This document shows, one piece after another, positions 9,825-18,206 of a stretch of DNA of 64,000 nt. Each line of letters starts with the position of its first letter. Positions within the stretch are counted from its first letter, which is position 1. Below the pieces are notes generated by a model, which was given only the letters and a program-made list of their open reading frames with translations, was not told the origin of the DNA and made no database searches. Made by a program: the position numbers and the translations under genes. The stretch is taken from the NCBI RefSeq assembly GCF_003259525.1, contig NZ_QLLO01000001.1, positions 248,001-312,000 on the forward strand, read 5' to 3'. The stretch is from Olleya aquimaris (lineage in GTDB: Bacteria; Bacteroidota; Bacteroidia; Flavobacteriales; Flavobacteriaceae).

Positions 9825-10508
9825 ATGAAAAAAATTTTACTATTTAATGTTATTGTTTTTTATTCTTTAATTTCATTTTCACAAACACCAGCAACCGCTT
9901 TAAATTTTGATGGGATTGATGATTATGTAAATCTTACTAATCAAACACAAGCTTTTAATTACAACTCATCATCTGTTTTTACCATAGAGTTTTGGATTAA
10001 ACCTAGTGATAAAATAACCTCTCAAACTATTATTGGAAAGGGAAGCAGAACAGCAGGTAAAGGATATATAATTAGAGTTGTAAACAATCAAATTTCTTTT
10101 AGAAATAGAGATGTAATAATTGGAGGTGTCAATACTGCAATTTCACCTACAGCTTGGTCTCATGTGGCTGTAACGTATAATGCGACTGCTGTAAAAATTT
10201 ACATCAATGGTGTTTTAAAACAAACCGGAACATTAGCTATTACACCTCATGCAGGAAATGCTCCGCATAAAATGTTTATTGGTGCAAGACGAGCAGATAA
10301 TGGAAATTCAGATACTAGACAGCGCCATTTTAAAGGCACATTAGATGATTTACGTTTTTGGAGTGTAGAAAGAACAGGGTCTGAGATTATGAGTTCAAAA
10401 GATTGCGCATTAACTGGGTCAGAAACTAATTTAGTCTCTTACTTTAAATTTGACCAAGGATTTAATAATCAGAATAATAGTACCCAGACGACATTAATCA
10501 ATTACTAA
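9825..10508 (+). pseudogene. LamG/concanavalin A-like secreted protein, probably 3'-truncated
   Basis: The 227-residue product has a signal peptide (residues 1-19, ending SFSQ) and one full LamG-type jelly roll: ALNFDGIDDYVNL, FTIEFWIKP, WSHVAVTYNATAVKIYING, GTLDDLRFWSVERT. It then stops in the middle of the block that in related flavobacterial proteins continues through SGN-type repeats to a T9SS sorting domain (here SYFKFDQGFNNQNNSTQTTL, then INY and stop). No continuation is found in any frame before the next gene. I read it as a remnant of a longer T9SS substrate, although the lone domain could still be made and exported to the periplasm. Confidence 0.6.
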
Positions 10509-10552
10509 ATATAGTTGAAAAAAAATATTCAATCTAAAATTAGTAATGACTT

Positions 10553-11266
10553 TTATACATGTATAATCTCATCATCAGTCAAAATACTATCACCACGAAG
10601 ACGTAAAAAGATTTGTGCTACAGCAATGGTATCTTTTTCGCAATAAGTAATAATGCGGTCAATATCATTATCTTCATAATAAACACGGTACACTTCGCTA
10701 CCATCAATATCATCTTTTGGGGACGGAATGCCTAATACATTAGTCATAAGTTTTAATGAGGTGTAGGTTTTATAATCACCAAATTTCCATAGTTCTAAAG
10801 TATCCAAGTGTGGTACTTCCCAGGGTTTTTTACCAAACAAGTTTAATTTGTAAGGTAATTCTATGTTATGAATAATCATCCGACGTGCGATGTAAGGAAA
10901 ATCAAATTCTTTTCCATTGTGTGCACATAACAAGTGTTTAGCCTGACTAAAATGCGAGATTAATAAGTTTTTAAATTCTATTAAAAGCTGACGTTCTTCA
11001 CCATAAAAAGAAGTGGTTCTAAACAATCGTGTATCCCCTTGAATGGTAAAATAACCTACCGAAATACAAATAATTTTTCCAAACTCTGCCCAAATACCTG
11101 CTCGGTCATAAAATTCTTCAGCTGTAAACTCGTCTTTTCTTTGGTAGCTTGATTTAGCTTCCCAAAGCTCTTGTTTGGTTGCGTCTAATTCCTTGAAGAA
11201 TTGTGTTTCAGGAACGGTTTCAATATCTAAAAATAGGATGTTTTCTAGGTTGAGTTTAGAAATCAT
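10553..11266 (-). CDS. Predicted 3'-5' exonuclease of the PolB-like DEDDy type
   Basis: A 237-residue stand-alone exonuclease. The three Exo motifs are visible: LFLDIETVPE near the N-terminus (Asp and Glu metal ligands), CAHNGKEFDFPYIARR in the middle (second Asp), and YCEKDTIAVAQIFLRL near the C-terminus (the last Asp). This matches the family annotated as predicted 3'-5' exonuclease related to the proofreading domain of family B polymerases. It probably trims DNA 3' ends in repair. It ends the minus-strand group and is followed closely by the serine hydrolase upstream (10 bases). Confidence 0.85.
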   Translation of the reverse strand: MISKLNLENILFLDIETVPETQFFKELDATKQELWEAKSSYQRKDEFTAEEFYDRAGIWAEFGKIICISVGYFTIQGDTRLFRTTSFYGEERQLLIEFKNLLISHFSQAKHLLCAHNGKEFDFPYIARRMIIHNIELPYKLNLFGKKPWEVPHLDTLELWKFGDYKTYTSLKLMTNVLGIPSPKDDIDGSEVYRVYYEDNDIDRIITYCEKDTIAVAQIFLRLRGDSILTDDEIIHV

Positions 11267-11276
11267 ATTACATTTA

Positions 11277-12431
11277 TTATTTGGTATTCATCATCTTATA
11301 AGCCTCATCAATATATAACGATATATCTTTGGTGTAAGCACCAATTCCTGCATCTGGTGATTTTTGATGTCCTAACCTAACAATAATGACATTGTCATCT
11401 GGTTGCACAATAACATATTGTCCAAGGTGCCCACGCATCATAAAAAAGTCTTTTCCATTTTGGTTTTTAAGCCACCAACCATAACCGTATTCTGGACTAG
11501 AAGGGAAACGTGGTTTTAGTGATTTTGCCACAAAAGCCGAATCTAATAGTTGTTGTCCATTCCATTGTCCATGGTCTTTGTATAGCTTTCCAAAACGCGC
11601 AAAATCTTTAGCATTACTAGCAATACAACAATAGGCTTTTACCAAATCGTCTTCTGCACTATCTAATTGCCATAGGGTTGGGTTTTCGCTACCTAAAGGT
11701 TTCCAAAAGCTTTCGGTTAAATAATTATATAGTTTTTTACCTGTTGCTTTTTCTATAACCATCGCTAGCATTTGTGTGTCTCCACTAGCGTATTTAAAAG
11801 CTTGTCCGGGTGTGGTTACCACTTTTAAGCCATTCATTACCTTTTGTAAATCGTCATCAAAATACGCACGTGTAGTAATGGATAATGGTGAATAATAAGC
11901 TTCGTCCCAATTAGTTCCTGAAGCCATACTAGATAAATCTCCAACCGTCATTTTAGCAGCTTCACCATCACAAAAAGCAGGTAGAAAATCGCAAACAGGT
12001 TGGTCTAAACTCTTAATATGACCTTCCATAATAGCTTTTCCTAGTAATCCAGATACATAGCTTTTAGCCATAGAGAAGGAGTTGGATTTTGAGTTTGCGT
12101 CATAACCATCATAATAGTTTTCAAACCAAATACTATCATTTTTAATAATTACATAAGCTACAGTTCCCCAATCTTTGTTGGCTTTTTGTAAGGTTTCAGT
12201 TTCTGTAACGGTATTATAATCTTTATGGTTTGGCCAAGGTTGAGGTGTTCCGTTTTCAACCACTTGATTATCAAAACGTTTATAGTCATCTAAAAATGCA
12301 GTAGTGTAACCACGCATATAAATGGTGCGAACGGCTTTAAGAAGATAGTCTGTGTCTGTGATGTAAAGGATTGCTATTAGTATTCCAAAAAGGACAACTA
12401 ATACTTTTAGGAGCTTTTTTATAAATTTCAT
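11277..12431 (-). CDS. Membrane-anchored serine hydrolase, class C beta-lactamase fold
   Basis: A 384-residue protein with an N-terminal membrane anchor (about residues 7-25, FIKKLLKVLVVLFGILIAIL) and a periplasmic beta-lactamase-like domain. The nucleophile motif SMAK is at 120-123, the YAS tyrosine motif occurs in FKYASGDTQML, and the third motif appears as RGHLGQ in place of HKTG. Such proteins are esterases or D-amino-acid peptidases as often as lactamases, so no substrate is claimed. It lies upstream of the exonuclease on the same strand. Confidence 0.85.
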   Translation of the reverse strand: MKFIKKLLKVLVVLFGILIAILYITDTDYLLKAVRTIYMRGYTTAFLDDYKRFDNQVVENGTPQPWPNHKDYNTVTETETLQKANKDWGTVAYVIIKNDSIWFENYYDGYDANSKSNSFSMAKSYVSGLLGKAIMEGHIKSLDQPVCDFLPAFCDGEAAKMTVGDLSSMASGTNWDEAYYSPLSITTRAYFDDDLQKVMNGLKVVTTPGQAFKYASGDTQMLAMVIEKATGKKLYNYLTESFWKPLGSENPTLWQLDSAEDDLVKAYCCIASNAKDFARFGKLYKDHGQWNGQQLLDSAFVAKSLKPRFPSSPEYGYGWWLKNQNGKDFFMMRGHLGQYVIVQPDDNVIIVRLGHQKSPDAGIGAYTKDISLYIDEAYKMMNTK

Positions 12432-12480
12432 TAATGTTAGTTTAGAATATTAAATATAGAAAATTAAATTGGAAATAAAC

Positions 12481-12954
12481 CTAAAACAGACTTTGCTGCT
12501 TGTATGGACTTTCGTGTTCAAGTAACCATTGTTTTCTGTGTAATCCACCAGCATAACCAGTTAAACTTCCGTCACTACCAATAACACGATGACACGGAAT
12601 AATAATCCATAAGGGGTTTTTACCATTAGCATTTGCAACAGCACGAATAGCTTTAACGTCTCCAAGTTTTTTTGATAACGAAAGATAAGAGGTTGTTTTT
12701 CCGTAGGGAATGTTTTGCAGTTCTTCCCAAACGTGTTTTTGAAAAATAGTCCCTTGCGGATTTAGTTTTAAACTAAATTGTTGTCGTGTACCTTCAAAAT
12801 ACTCGTTAAGCTGAAGCACACAATCTTCTAAAACATCTGGAATAATATCAGTTATTTTTTCTTCTGAATTCAGAACAGTTACAGAAGTAATACCATCTTT
12901 ATCACCTACTATTTTGGTGTAACCTAAAGGCGATTTGATGATGCACTCTTCCAT
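12481..12954 (-). CDS. ogt: Methylated-DNA--protein-cysteine methyltransferase (Ogt/MGMT)
   Basis: Suicide repair protein that takes the alkyl group from O6-alkylguanine onto its own cysteine. The active-site PCHRV motif gives acceptor Cys121, preceded by IPYGKTTSYLSL and the DNA-binding RAVANANGKNP helix. At 157 residues it is the short Ogt form without an Ada domain. The start codon directly follows the CNNM stop (TAAATG on the minus strand), which makes cotranscription very likely. Confidence 0.95.
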   Translation of the reverse strand: MEECIIKSPLGYTKIVGDKDGITSVTVLNSEEKITDIIPDVLEDCVLQLNEYFEGTRQQFSLKLNPQGTIFQKHVWEELQNIPYGKTTSYLSLSKKLGDVKAIRAVANANGKNPLWIIIPCHRVIGSDGSLTGYAGGLHRKQWLLEHESPYKQQSLF

Positions 12955-14040
12955 TTATTCAGGATTAGATACTTGTCCGTTATGGTCAATAATACCTAGC
13001 TTTTTAGCTCGAGCTTCCCAGCTTTTTCTGGCTAAACTTTGTAAATCGCTAACGTTGTCACTTTCATCCATAATCTCCATGCCTAATAAGGTTTCAATCA
13101 CGTCTTCCATGGTTACTATTCCGCTTACAGATCCATACTCGTCAACCACTAAAGCCATGTGGTTTCTGGTTTCTACAAGTTTTTCAAAAAGGGTAGGGAT
13201 AGCTAAATCACGATTTACTATTATTATATCTCTTTTAAGTTCTGATAGTTTTTTGCTACCATTACCCAAAGCCATTTCTTTAAAAATTTCGTCTTTTAAA
13301 ACTAGACCTTTAATATTGTCTTCTGTATCTGCATACACAGGGATTCTAGAAAAACGAAGATTCATGTTTTTATTAAAAAAGTCTTCGACTGTAGTGGTTT
13401 CGTTTTCAGACTTCATAACTGTTCTAGGCGTCATGACATCCTTTGCAAATACTTCTTTAAAGGTTAATAAATTTTTAATAATCTTACTTTCGTTACCTTC
13501 AAAAACGCCTTCTTCATGAGCCATATCTGCCATCACTAAAAACCCTTCACGACTTAAAACGCTTCCATGACCTTTACCACCAATTAGTTTTGTAGTAAGT
13601 TGCATGAGCCATAATAACCCAGTCCATTTTAAAGGAAAAATTAAAACATTAAGTGCTTTAGTGGTAAAATTAGCTAGACTTTTCCAGTACGTAGCACCAA
13701 TAGTTTTTGGTATAATTTCTGAAGCAACTAATATTAAAATAGTCATAACTGCAGACACTATAAAAACACCATAACCATCACCACTTCCGTATAGTCCTTC
13801 GGCTTCTTTACCTACTAAAATTGCTCCAACAGTGTGTGCAATGGTATTAAGAGTTAAAATTGCAATTAATGGTCTGTCAACGTCTTTTTTTAAGGCTTCA
13901 AGTTTTAGCGCATAATGCTTCCCTTCTTGTTTTTTTACATTAATAAAAGTTGGTGTTACACTTAATAATACTGCTTCTAGGATAGAGCATAAAAATGAAA
14001 AAAAGATAGAGATTACTCCGTAAAATATTAGTAAAGCCAT
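12955..14040 (-). CDS. CNNM/CorC-family membrane protein (DUF21 plus two CBS domains)
   Basis: A 361-residue inner-membrane protein. The DUF21 transmembrane domain fills about residues 1-140 with hydrophobic helices, and two CBS domains follow (KDVMTPRTVM ... FSRIPVYADTEDNIKGLV, and MALVVDEYGSVSGIVTMEDVIETLLG). Family members, often misnamed hemolysins, move or sense Mg2+/Co2+. The C-terminal transporter-associated CorC_HlyC domain is missing; the chain ends about 40 residues after the second CBS. It heads an operon with ogt. Confidence 0.9.
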   Translation of the reverse strand: MALLIFYGVISIFFSFLCSILEAVLLSVTPTFINVKKQEGKHYALKLEALKKDVDRPLIAILTLNTIAHTVGAILVGKEAEGLYGSGDGYGVFIVSAVMTILILVASEIIPKTIGATYWKSLANFTTKALNVLIFPLKWTGLLWLMQLTTKLIGGKGHGSVLSREGFLVMADMAHEEGVFEGNESKIIKNLLTFKEVFAKDVMTPRTVMKSENETTTVEDFFNKNMNLRFSRIPVYADTEDNIKGLVLKDEIFKEMALGNGSKKLSELKRDIIIVNRDLAIPTLFEKLVETRNHMALVVDEYGSVSGIVTMEDVIETLLGMEIMDESDNVSDLQSLARKSWEARAKKLGIIDHNGQVSNPE

Positions 14041-14144
14041 TAATTTCAGATAGTTTTTTTGTAAAAATAGCTATATTTTTCTTAACTTGTAATTATTAAT
14101 TATTCCCTACAATTAATTAGTAGCCAAATTTAAATCTTTAAATT

Positions 14145-14384
14145 ATGGATACTAAAACTTACCAGATTACAGAGAAAACTTGCTATAAAACCGATTGTAA
14201 ACTCAAATTTAATGTTGTTACTTCTTCCATAGATACTGTTGTTGCTACACCAGTAGAGGAATTAGATTTTAAAACTTCAAGAGAAAACACAGTAACTACA
14301 ACAGGCACTATTACAGACTATATCGTCGTAACATGTCCATCTGGACATACACAAAGCGTGTTTTTAACATCTAATAAACCATGA
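14145..14384 (+). CDS. Small unknown protein with possible zinc-binding site (gene 1 of a four-gene operon)
   Basis: I do not recognise this 79-residue protein. It has three cysteines and a histidine laid out as C13-x4-C18 ... C64-x3-H68 (the last in VVTCPSGHTQ), which could bind one zinc in a ribbon-like fold. No signal peptide or membrane segment is visible. The stop overlaps the next start (ATGA at 14381-14384), so translation is coupled to the membrane protein that follows. It starts the plus-strand operon that is divergent from the CNNM gene. Confidence 0.65.
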   Translation: MDTKTYQITEKTCYKTDCKLKFNVVTSSIDTVVATPVEELDFKTSRENTVTTTGTITDYIVVTCPSGHTQSVFLTSNKP

Positions 14385-15100
14385 GCGAGCTAAAAGATTT
14401 TGACACTTTTTGGTTAGAAAAAGGTCAAACGTTAGTAAATGAAACCTTTACTAACTTAAAAAAACATTTAAAAAATCAAAGTAATTACCTAAAAGCCTTA
14501 TTAGGGTTTTATACTTTTCTTGGATTAACATCTTCGCTTATTACAACAACAACAGATTATAAAGTCTATTTAGCCTTTATTTTGCCATACATAATTTTAT
14601 TATTGGCTCAATTTAAAATTTCTGTTGGTCAAAAAGCACAATTAGAAACCCTAGATTTAAGAAGTCCTTTAAAAATAAATGATGCATACAATAAATTAGT
14701 CTTGAGTTTACAAGAGGATGTTATTAGTGCTAAAAGATGGGTTGCTAGGGCTACCATAGCAATATTGGTAGGAGGTACAGCTTCTTTTTACTTTTTAAAT
14801 AAAGATAAGGCTGCAAAAGCAAAACTTTATAAAATTGAAGCTAGAGCAGATACAATCTCTGGGTACGAAGATGAAGGATTGAAAGACTTTATAAAAACTC
14901 AACAATTAAAAGTATCTAAAGTAAAAGGTGAAAATAAAGTAACAGTTGAAGCTAAATTTACGAAGGATAAAATAATTGAATTAACGTTATTAACCACTAA
15001 AGATAGTACCATTACTAAAGCTATAAAAATTCCAAAATTAGTTAATTGTACTATGGATATTAGCGACATTAAAGAGTTGTTAAACACTAAAATTAAATAG
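14381..15100 (+). CDS. Unknown membrane protein (gene 2 of the four-gene operon)
   Basis: A 239-residue protein that I do not recognise. It has three likely membrane segments: about residues 38-55, 62-80 and 121-139. A charged N-terminal helix lies before the first. After the third comes a soluble C-terminal domain of about 100 residues, Lys-rich with alternating beta-strand patterns (KVTVEAKFTKDKIIELTLL). By the positive-inside rule the domain's side is not clear. It overlaps gene 1 by four bases and is followed by gene 3 after three bases. Confidence 0.65.
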   Translation: MSELKDFDTFWLEKGQTLVNETFTNLKKHLKNQSNYLKALLGFYTFLGLTSSLITTTTDYKVYLAFILPYIILLLAQFKISVGQKAQLETLDLRSPLKINDAYNKLVLSLQEDVISAKRWVARATIAILVGGTASFYFLNKDKAAKAKLYKIEARADTISGYEDEGLKDFIKTQQLKVSKVKGENKVTVEAKFTKDKIIELTLLTTKDSTITKAIKIPKLVNCTMDISDIKELLNTKIK

Positions 15101-15103
15101 ATT

Positions 15104-15556
15104 ATGGAACAATTTGAAACTTACGATAACAATCAAAAAATTAACGTTAATATCACAGCAATAGAAACAAAAGCACAACAATTAAATGAGATTGCTTTTT
15201 TTCTCAGAAAAAAAAGTGATTTGAGTGATTTTGAAATTTTAGATAATACTTCGCCTACAAGCGCATCGTTTACAAAAGAAGAAGCTAAAGTGCGTGCTGT
15301 GTTAGAAATCAATATACAGTTTATGGTGGACAGTAATCAAGAGCCAAATAAGCCTAGAATTATGCAAGAAACCATTGTGCGATATAGCTTGTATGACCAA
15401 GATACTAGGAAGACTTACTATTCTACTTTTGTTGATTTTGAAGATGAATATATTGATAATGGAGATGAGCAATTTACTATTAAAAAGCAAATTGAGATTG
15501 TTTTAAAAGAAAACGTATTAAACAAACAAAGAGTTTTTATCGAATCATTAAATTAA
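15104..15556 (+). CDS. Unknown soluble protein (gene 3 of the four-gene operon)
   Basis: A 150-residue acidic protein with no signal peptide, no membrane segment and no recognised motif. Predicted alternation of strands and helices (ITAIETKAQQLNEIAFFLRKK, then AVLEINIQFMV, TIVRYSLYD, TYYSTFVDFEDEY) suggests a small alpha/beta fold. It sits three bases after gene 2 and five bases before gene 4, so it is surely part of the same transcript. No function is proposed. Confidence 0.65.
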   Translation: MEQFETYDNNQKINVNITAIETKAQQLNEIAFFLRKKSDLSDFEILDNTSPTSASFTKEEAKVRAVLEINIQFMVDSNQEPNKPRIMQETIVRYSLYDQDTRKTYYSTFVDFEDEYIDNGDEQFTIKKQIEIVLKENVLNKQRVFIESLN

Positions 15557-15561
15557 TAACT

Positions 15562-16773
15562 ATGAGACTGTCCTTATTATGTATTGTATGCTGTGTTTTC
15601 AATTTATCAGCTCAAGAAGATGATACACCTAAAACCATCAACGATTTTAATTTTGAAAGCACAACAAATCCTGCCTTTTCAATATTAGAAGAAACGCCAA
15701 CCGCTATTAATACACCCGAAAATTTAAAAAGTTTAGCCTTATATGTATCTAATGGTTTTGCAAATGGTAATATTGCTTTAGAAACTAATCCGTATTGGTT
15801 ATTATCTAATAAAAAAGACAAATCTTATAAGGATTACAGAGGTATATCAACAAATAAAAAATCTGAATATAGAATTGATCCTTTTAAATCTTTACAGACC
15901 AATACGTCTTTCTCATTAGGGTATATTCAAAAAAAGTTTGAAGGTTTTGAAGAAGCTAAAAAAACATTGGCAATTGGTTTAAGAACAACATTGTTTGAGT
16001 ATTATGGTAAAGAAAGAACCACAACACTTCTTGATGTTATAAACATTGTAGATAAAGCTTATACTAATGAAGCTTTAACCAAGTTTGATAAATATATTAG
16101 AGGGTTTAACGAAACTACCCCAAACAGAAAAAAGTGTGAAGATTTTATAGAAAATGGAAATATACCCAAAAACTATTCTGATGCAGCAGTTAAGTTTTTA
16201 GAAAAATATGAGCAATACAAGACTAATTACATAGATGCTGATGCACTGGTAAAAGCCTATTTTACTGAAACCAGTAAAAAAGTTTTAGACTTTTATTTTA
16301 ATCCTAAAAACATCAAGCCATTAATCCGTTTAGATGGAGCTGTAGCATATAGTTTATTATTTAAAGAAAACGAAATTAATTCCAGCACAGCAAATAGGGT
16401 TGGAAGTTGGTTGACCTTGGATGTTGCTTTTCAGTTTAATGATAAAAACTATTTACACCTATACGGAATAGGAAGATATATTGATAATGGATTTAATGTA
16501 GATGAAACACTAAATTATTTTAATGAAAATTTTTGGGATGTAGGCGGAAAGTTAGAGTTAGAACTTAACAATTTTAAATTGGCTTACGAGTATTTAGAGC
16601 GTTCTGGAAATGATGAACAATTCAGGTCTGTAGGTAATATTACTTACCAAATTAATCCAAAAATTAGTATTACTGGAGGTTTTGGAAAAGACTTCCCAGT
16701 TAAAGATAACCTTATCACAATAATTGGAATAAATTGGGGTTTGGATTTAGGTGAAGGGGCTTTTACTAATTAA
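15562..16773 (+). CDS. Unknown exported protein, probably outer-membrane (gene 4 of the four-gene operon)
   Basis: A 403-residue protein with a signal peptide (residues 1-17, ending NLSAQ). The body has LETNPYWLL and long amphipathic beta-strand-like stretches in the C-terminal third (LDVAFQFNDKNYLHLYGIGRYI, GGKLELELNNFKLAYEYLERSG, GNITYQINPKISITGGFGKDF), which suggest a beta-barrel in the outer membrane. I do not recognise the family. Its stop overlaps the stop of the convergent cytochrome c gene by three bases, leaving no room for a terminator. Confidence 0.6.
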   Translation: MRLSLLCIVCCVFNLSAQEDDTPKTINDFNFESTTNPAFSILEETPTAINTPENLKSLALYVSNGFANGNIALETNPYWLLSNKKDKSYKDYRGISTNKKSEYRIDPFKSLQTNTSFSLGYIQKKFEGFEEAKKTLAIGLRTTLFEYYGKERTTTLLDVINIVDKAYTNEALTKFDKYIRGFNETTPNRKKCEDFIENGNIPKNYSDAAVKFLEKYEQYKTNYIDADALVKAYFTETSKKVLDFYFNPKNIKPLIRLDGAVAYSLLFKENEINSSTANRVGSWLTLDVAFQFNDKNYLHLYGIGRYIDNGFNVDETLNYFNENFWDVGGKLELELNNFKLAYEYLERSGNDEQFRSVGNITYQINPKISITGGFGKDFPVKDNLITIIGINWGLDLGEGAFTN

Positions 16774-17159
16774 TTGGTGTAATGCAGCAAGTCTGAAATG
16801 TCTTTGTCAGATAGCTTAGGAAAATTAACACAAGGTGAATTATAGTCTTTACTTTTTATAAGTGATTTTTCGCCTCTAATAAATTTAATTAAAATAGTAG
16901 TATCGTATTTTTTACCCATTTCTCTCAATGCAGGTCCAGTCATATTTTTATCAAGTTTATGACAAGCTGCACAATTAGCTTTAAAAATACTTTTTCCTAA
17001 AAAAGCTTCTTCACTATTTACTCCGTTTGAAGTCCCACAAATAAAAACAGGGTCTTTTACACCGCAACCAGCTGGCTTTTCTTTATAATTTAATATAAAA
17101 ATGAATAAAGCAAAACCAGCTAGTATTATAAAACTTAGTAAGTAAAAGAGTTTCTTCAC
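16770..17159 (-). CDS. Membrane-anchored monoheme cytochrome c
   Basis: A 129-residue protein with an N-terminal membrane anchor (residues 4-24) and one heme motif CAACH (63-67) in FKANCAACHKLDKNMTGPAL, typical of small class I cytochromes c. The usual distal Met near the C-terminus (before the LSDxxI helix) is not obvious; the position reads PCVNFPKLSD, so Met73 or Met81 or another residue may serve. Two extra cysteines lie at 32 and 41. It is the last gene of the heme operon, four bases after hemB, which fits a heme-dependent electron carrier. Confidence 0.85.
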   Translation of the reverse strand: MKKLFYLLSFIILAGFALFIFILNYKEKPAGCGVKDPVFICGTSNGVNSEEAFLGKSIFKANCAACHKLDKNMTGPALREMGKKYDTTILIKFIRGEKSLIKSKDYNSPCVNFPKLSDKDISDLLHYTN

Positions 17160-17163
17160 TTTT

Positions 17164-18153
17164 CTAAGAAATTAACTTCACCACATCCTTTGCAAAGTAA
17201 CTTGCAATGACATCTGCGCCAGCACGTTTGATTGCTGTAATTTGTTCTAGCATCACAGCATCATGGTCTAGCCACCCTTTTTCTGCTGCAGCTTTAAGCA
17301 TAGCATACTCGCCAGACACTTGGTACACTGCAACAGGTACATCAACTTCGTTTTTAATTTCGCGTACAATATCTAGATAGCATAAACCTGGTTTAACCAT
17401 GACGATGTCTGCACCTTCATCAATATCCATTTCGGTTTCTTTAATGGCTTCAAAACGGTTAGCATAATCCATTTGATAGGTTTTTTTGTCTTTTGGAACA
17501 TCTTTGATGTCTGCAGGAGCAGAGTCTAAAGCATCTCTAAAAGGACCATAAAAAGCAGACGCATATTTAGCCGAATAACTCATAATTCCGGTATCTGTAA
17601 ACCCTTCTTCTTCTAAAGTCTCACGTATTGTTAAAATACGACCATCCATCATGTCGCTTGGTGCTACAAAGTCTGCTCCAGCTTGTGCATGAGAAAGACT
17701 CATGTCTGCTAATACATCAACAGTATCATCATTAACTATTTTTCCGTCTGCAACAATACCATCGTGTCCATAAGACGAGTATGGATCTAAAGCAACATCA
17801 GTCATCACTAACATGTCAGGACAAGCGTTTTTAACTGTTTTAATAGCGCGTTGCATTAATCCATTAGGATTAAGCGCTTCTGTTCCTTTATTGTCTTTTA
17901 AATGGTCTGGTACTTTTACAAATAATAACACCGATTTTAAACCCAGTTTCCAAAGTTCTTTCACTTCGTTTTCTAGTAAATCTAAACTGTATCGATAGTA
18001 GTTTGGCATCGATGCAATTTCTTCTTTTACACCTTTACCTTCAACTATAAAAAGTGGCACTAAAAAGTCGTTTGGCGAAATGATGGTTTCTCTTACTAAA
18101 CTTCTTATAGCTTCGTTGGTTCTTAGTCTTCGGTTTCTTCTTAATGGATACAT
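17164..18153 (-). CDS. hemB: Porphobilinogen synthase (delta-aminolevulinate dehydratase)
   Basis: Condenses two aminolevulinate molecules to porphobilinogen. The 329-residue chain is full length. The Schiff-base lysines are in MSYSAKYASAFYGPFRDA and DIVMVKPGLCYLD. The metal-site loop reads DVALDPYSSYGHDG, with Ala/Asp in place of the three cysteines of the zinc enzymes, so this is the Asp-type enzyme that usually depends on Mg2+ (and K+) rather than Zn2+. It is the second-last gene of the minus-strand heme operon. Confidence 0.97.
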   Translation of the reverse strand: MYPLRRNRRLRTNEAIRSLVRETIISPNDFLVPLFIVEGKGVKEEIASMPNYYRYSLDLLENEVKELWKLGLKSVLLFVKVPDHLKDNKGTEALNPNGLMQRAIKTVKNACPDMLVMTDVALDPYSSYGHDGIVADGKIVNDDTVDVLADMSLSHAQAGADFVAPSDMMDGRILTIRETLEEEGFTDTGIMSYSAKYASAFYGPFRDALDSAPADIKDVPKDKKTYQMDYANRFEAIKETEMDIDEGADIVMVKPGLCYLDIVREIKNEVDVPVAVYQVSGEYAMLKAAAEKGWLDHDAVMLEQITAIKRAGADVIASYFAKDVVKLIS

Positions 18154-18206
18154 TTCTATTAGTTAAAAGTTAATAAGTATAAAGTTAAAAGTTACTCACT
18201 CAAAAT

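Noticed and set aside
10509-10552. Frameshift explaining the short LamG gene
   Set aside because: No frame between 10509 and the exonuclease stop continues the expected repeats, so a deletion or natural end is more likely than a single-base shift.
12935-13519. A 194-residue plus-strand frame over the CNNM and ogt genes
   Set aside because: It covers two well-supported minus-strand genes and shows Ser/Leu/Ile-rich shadow composition.
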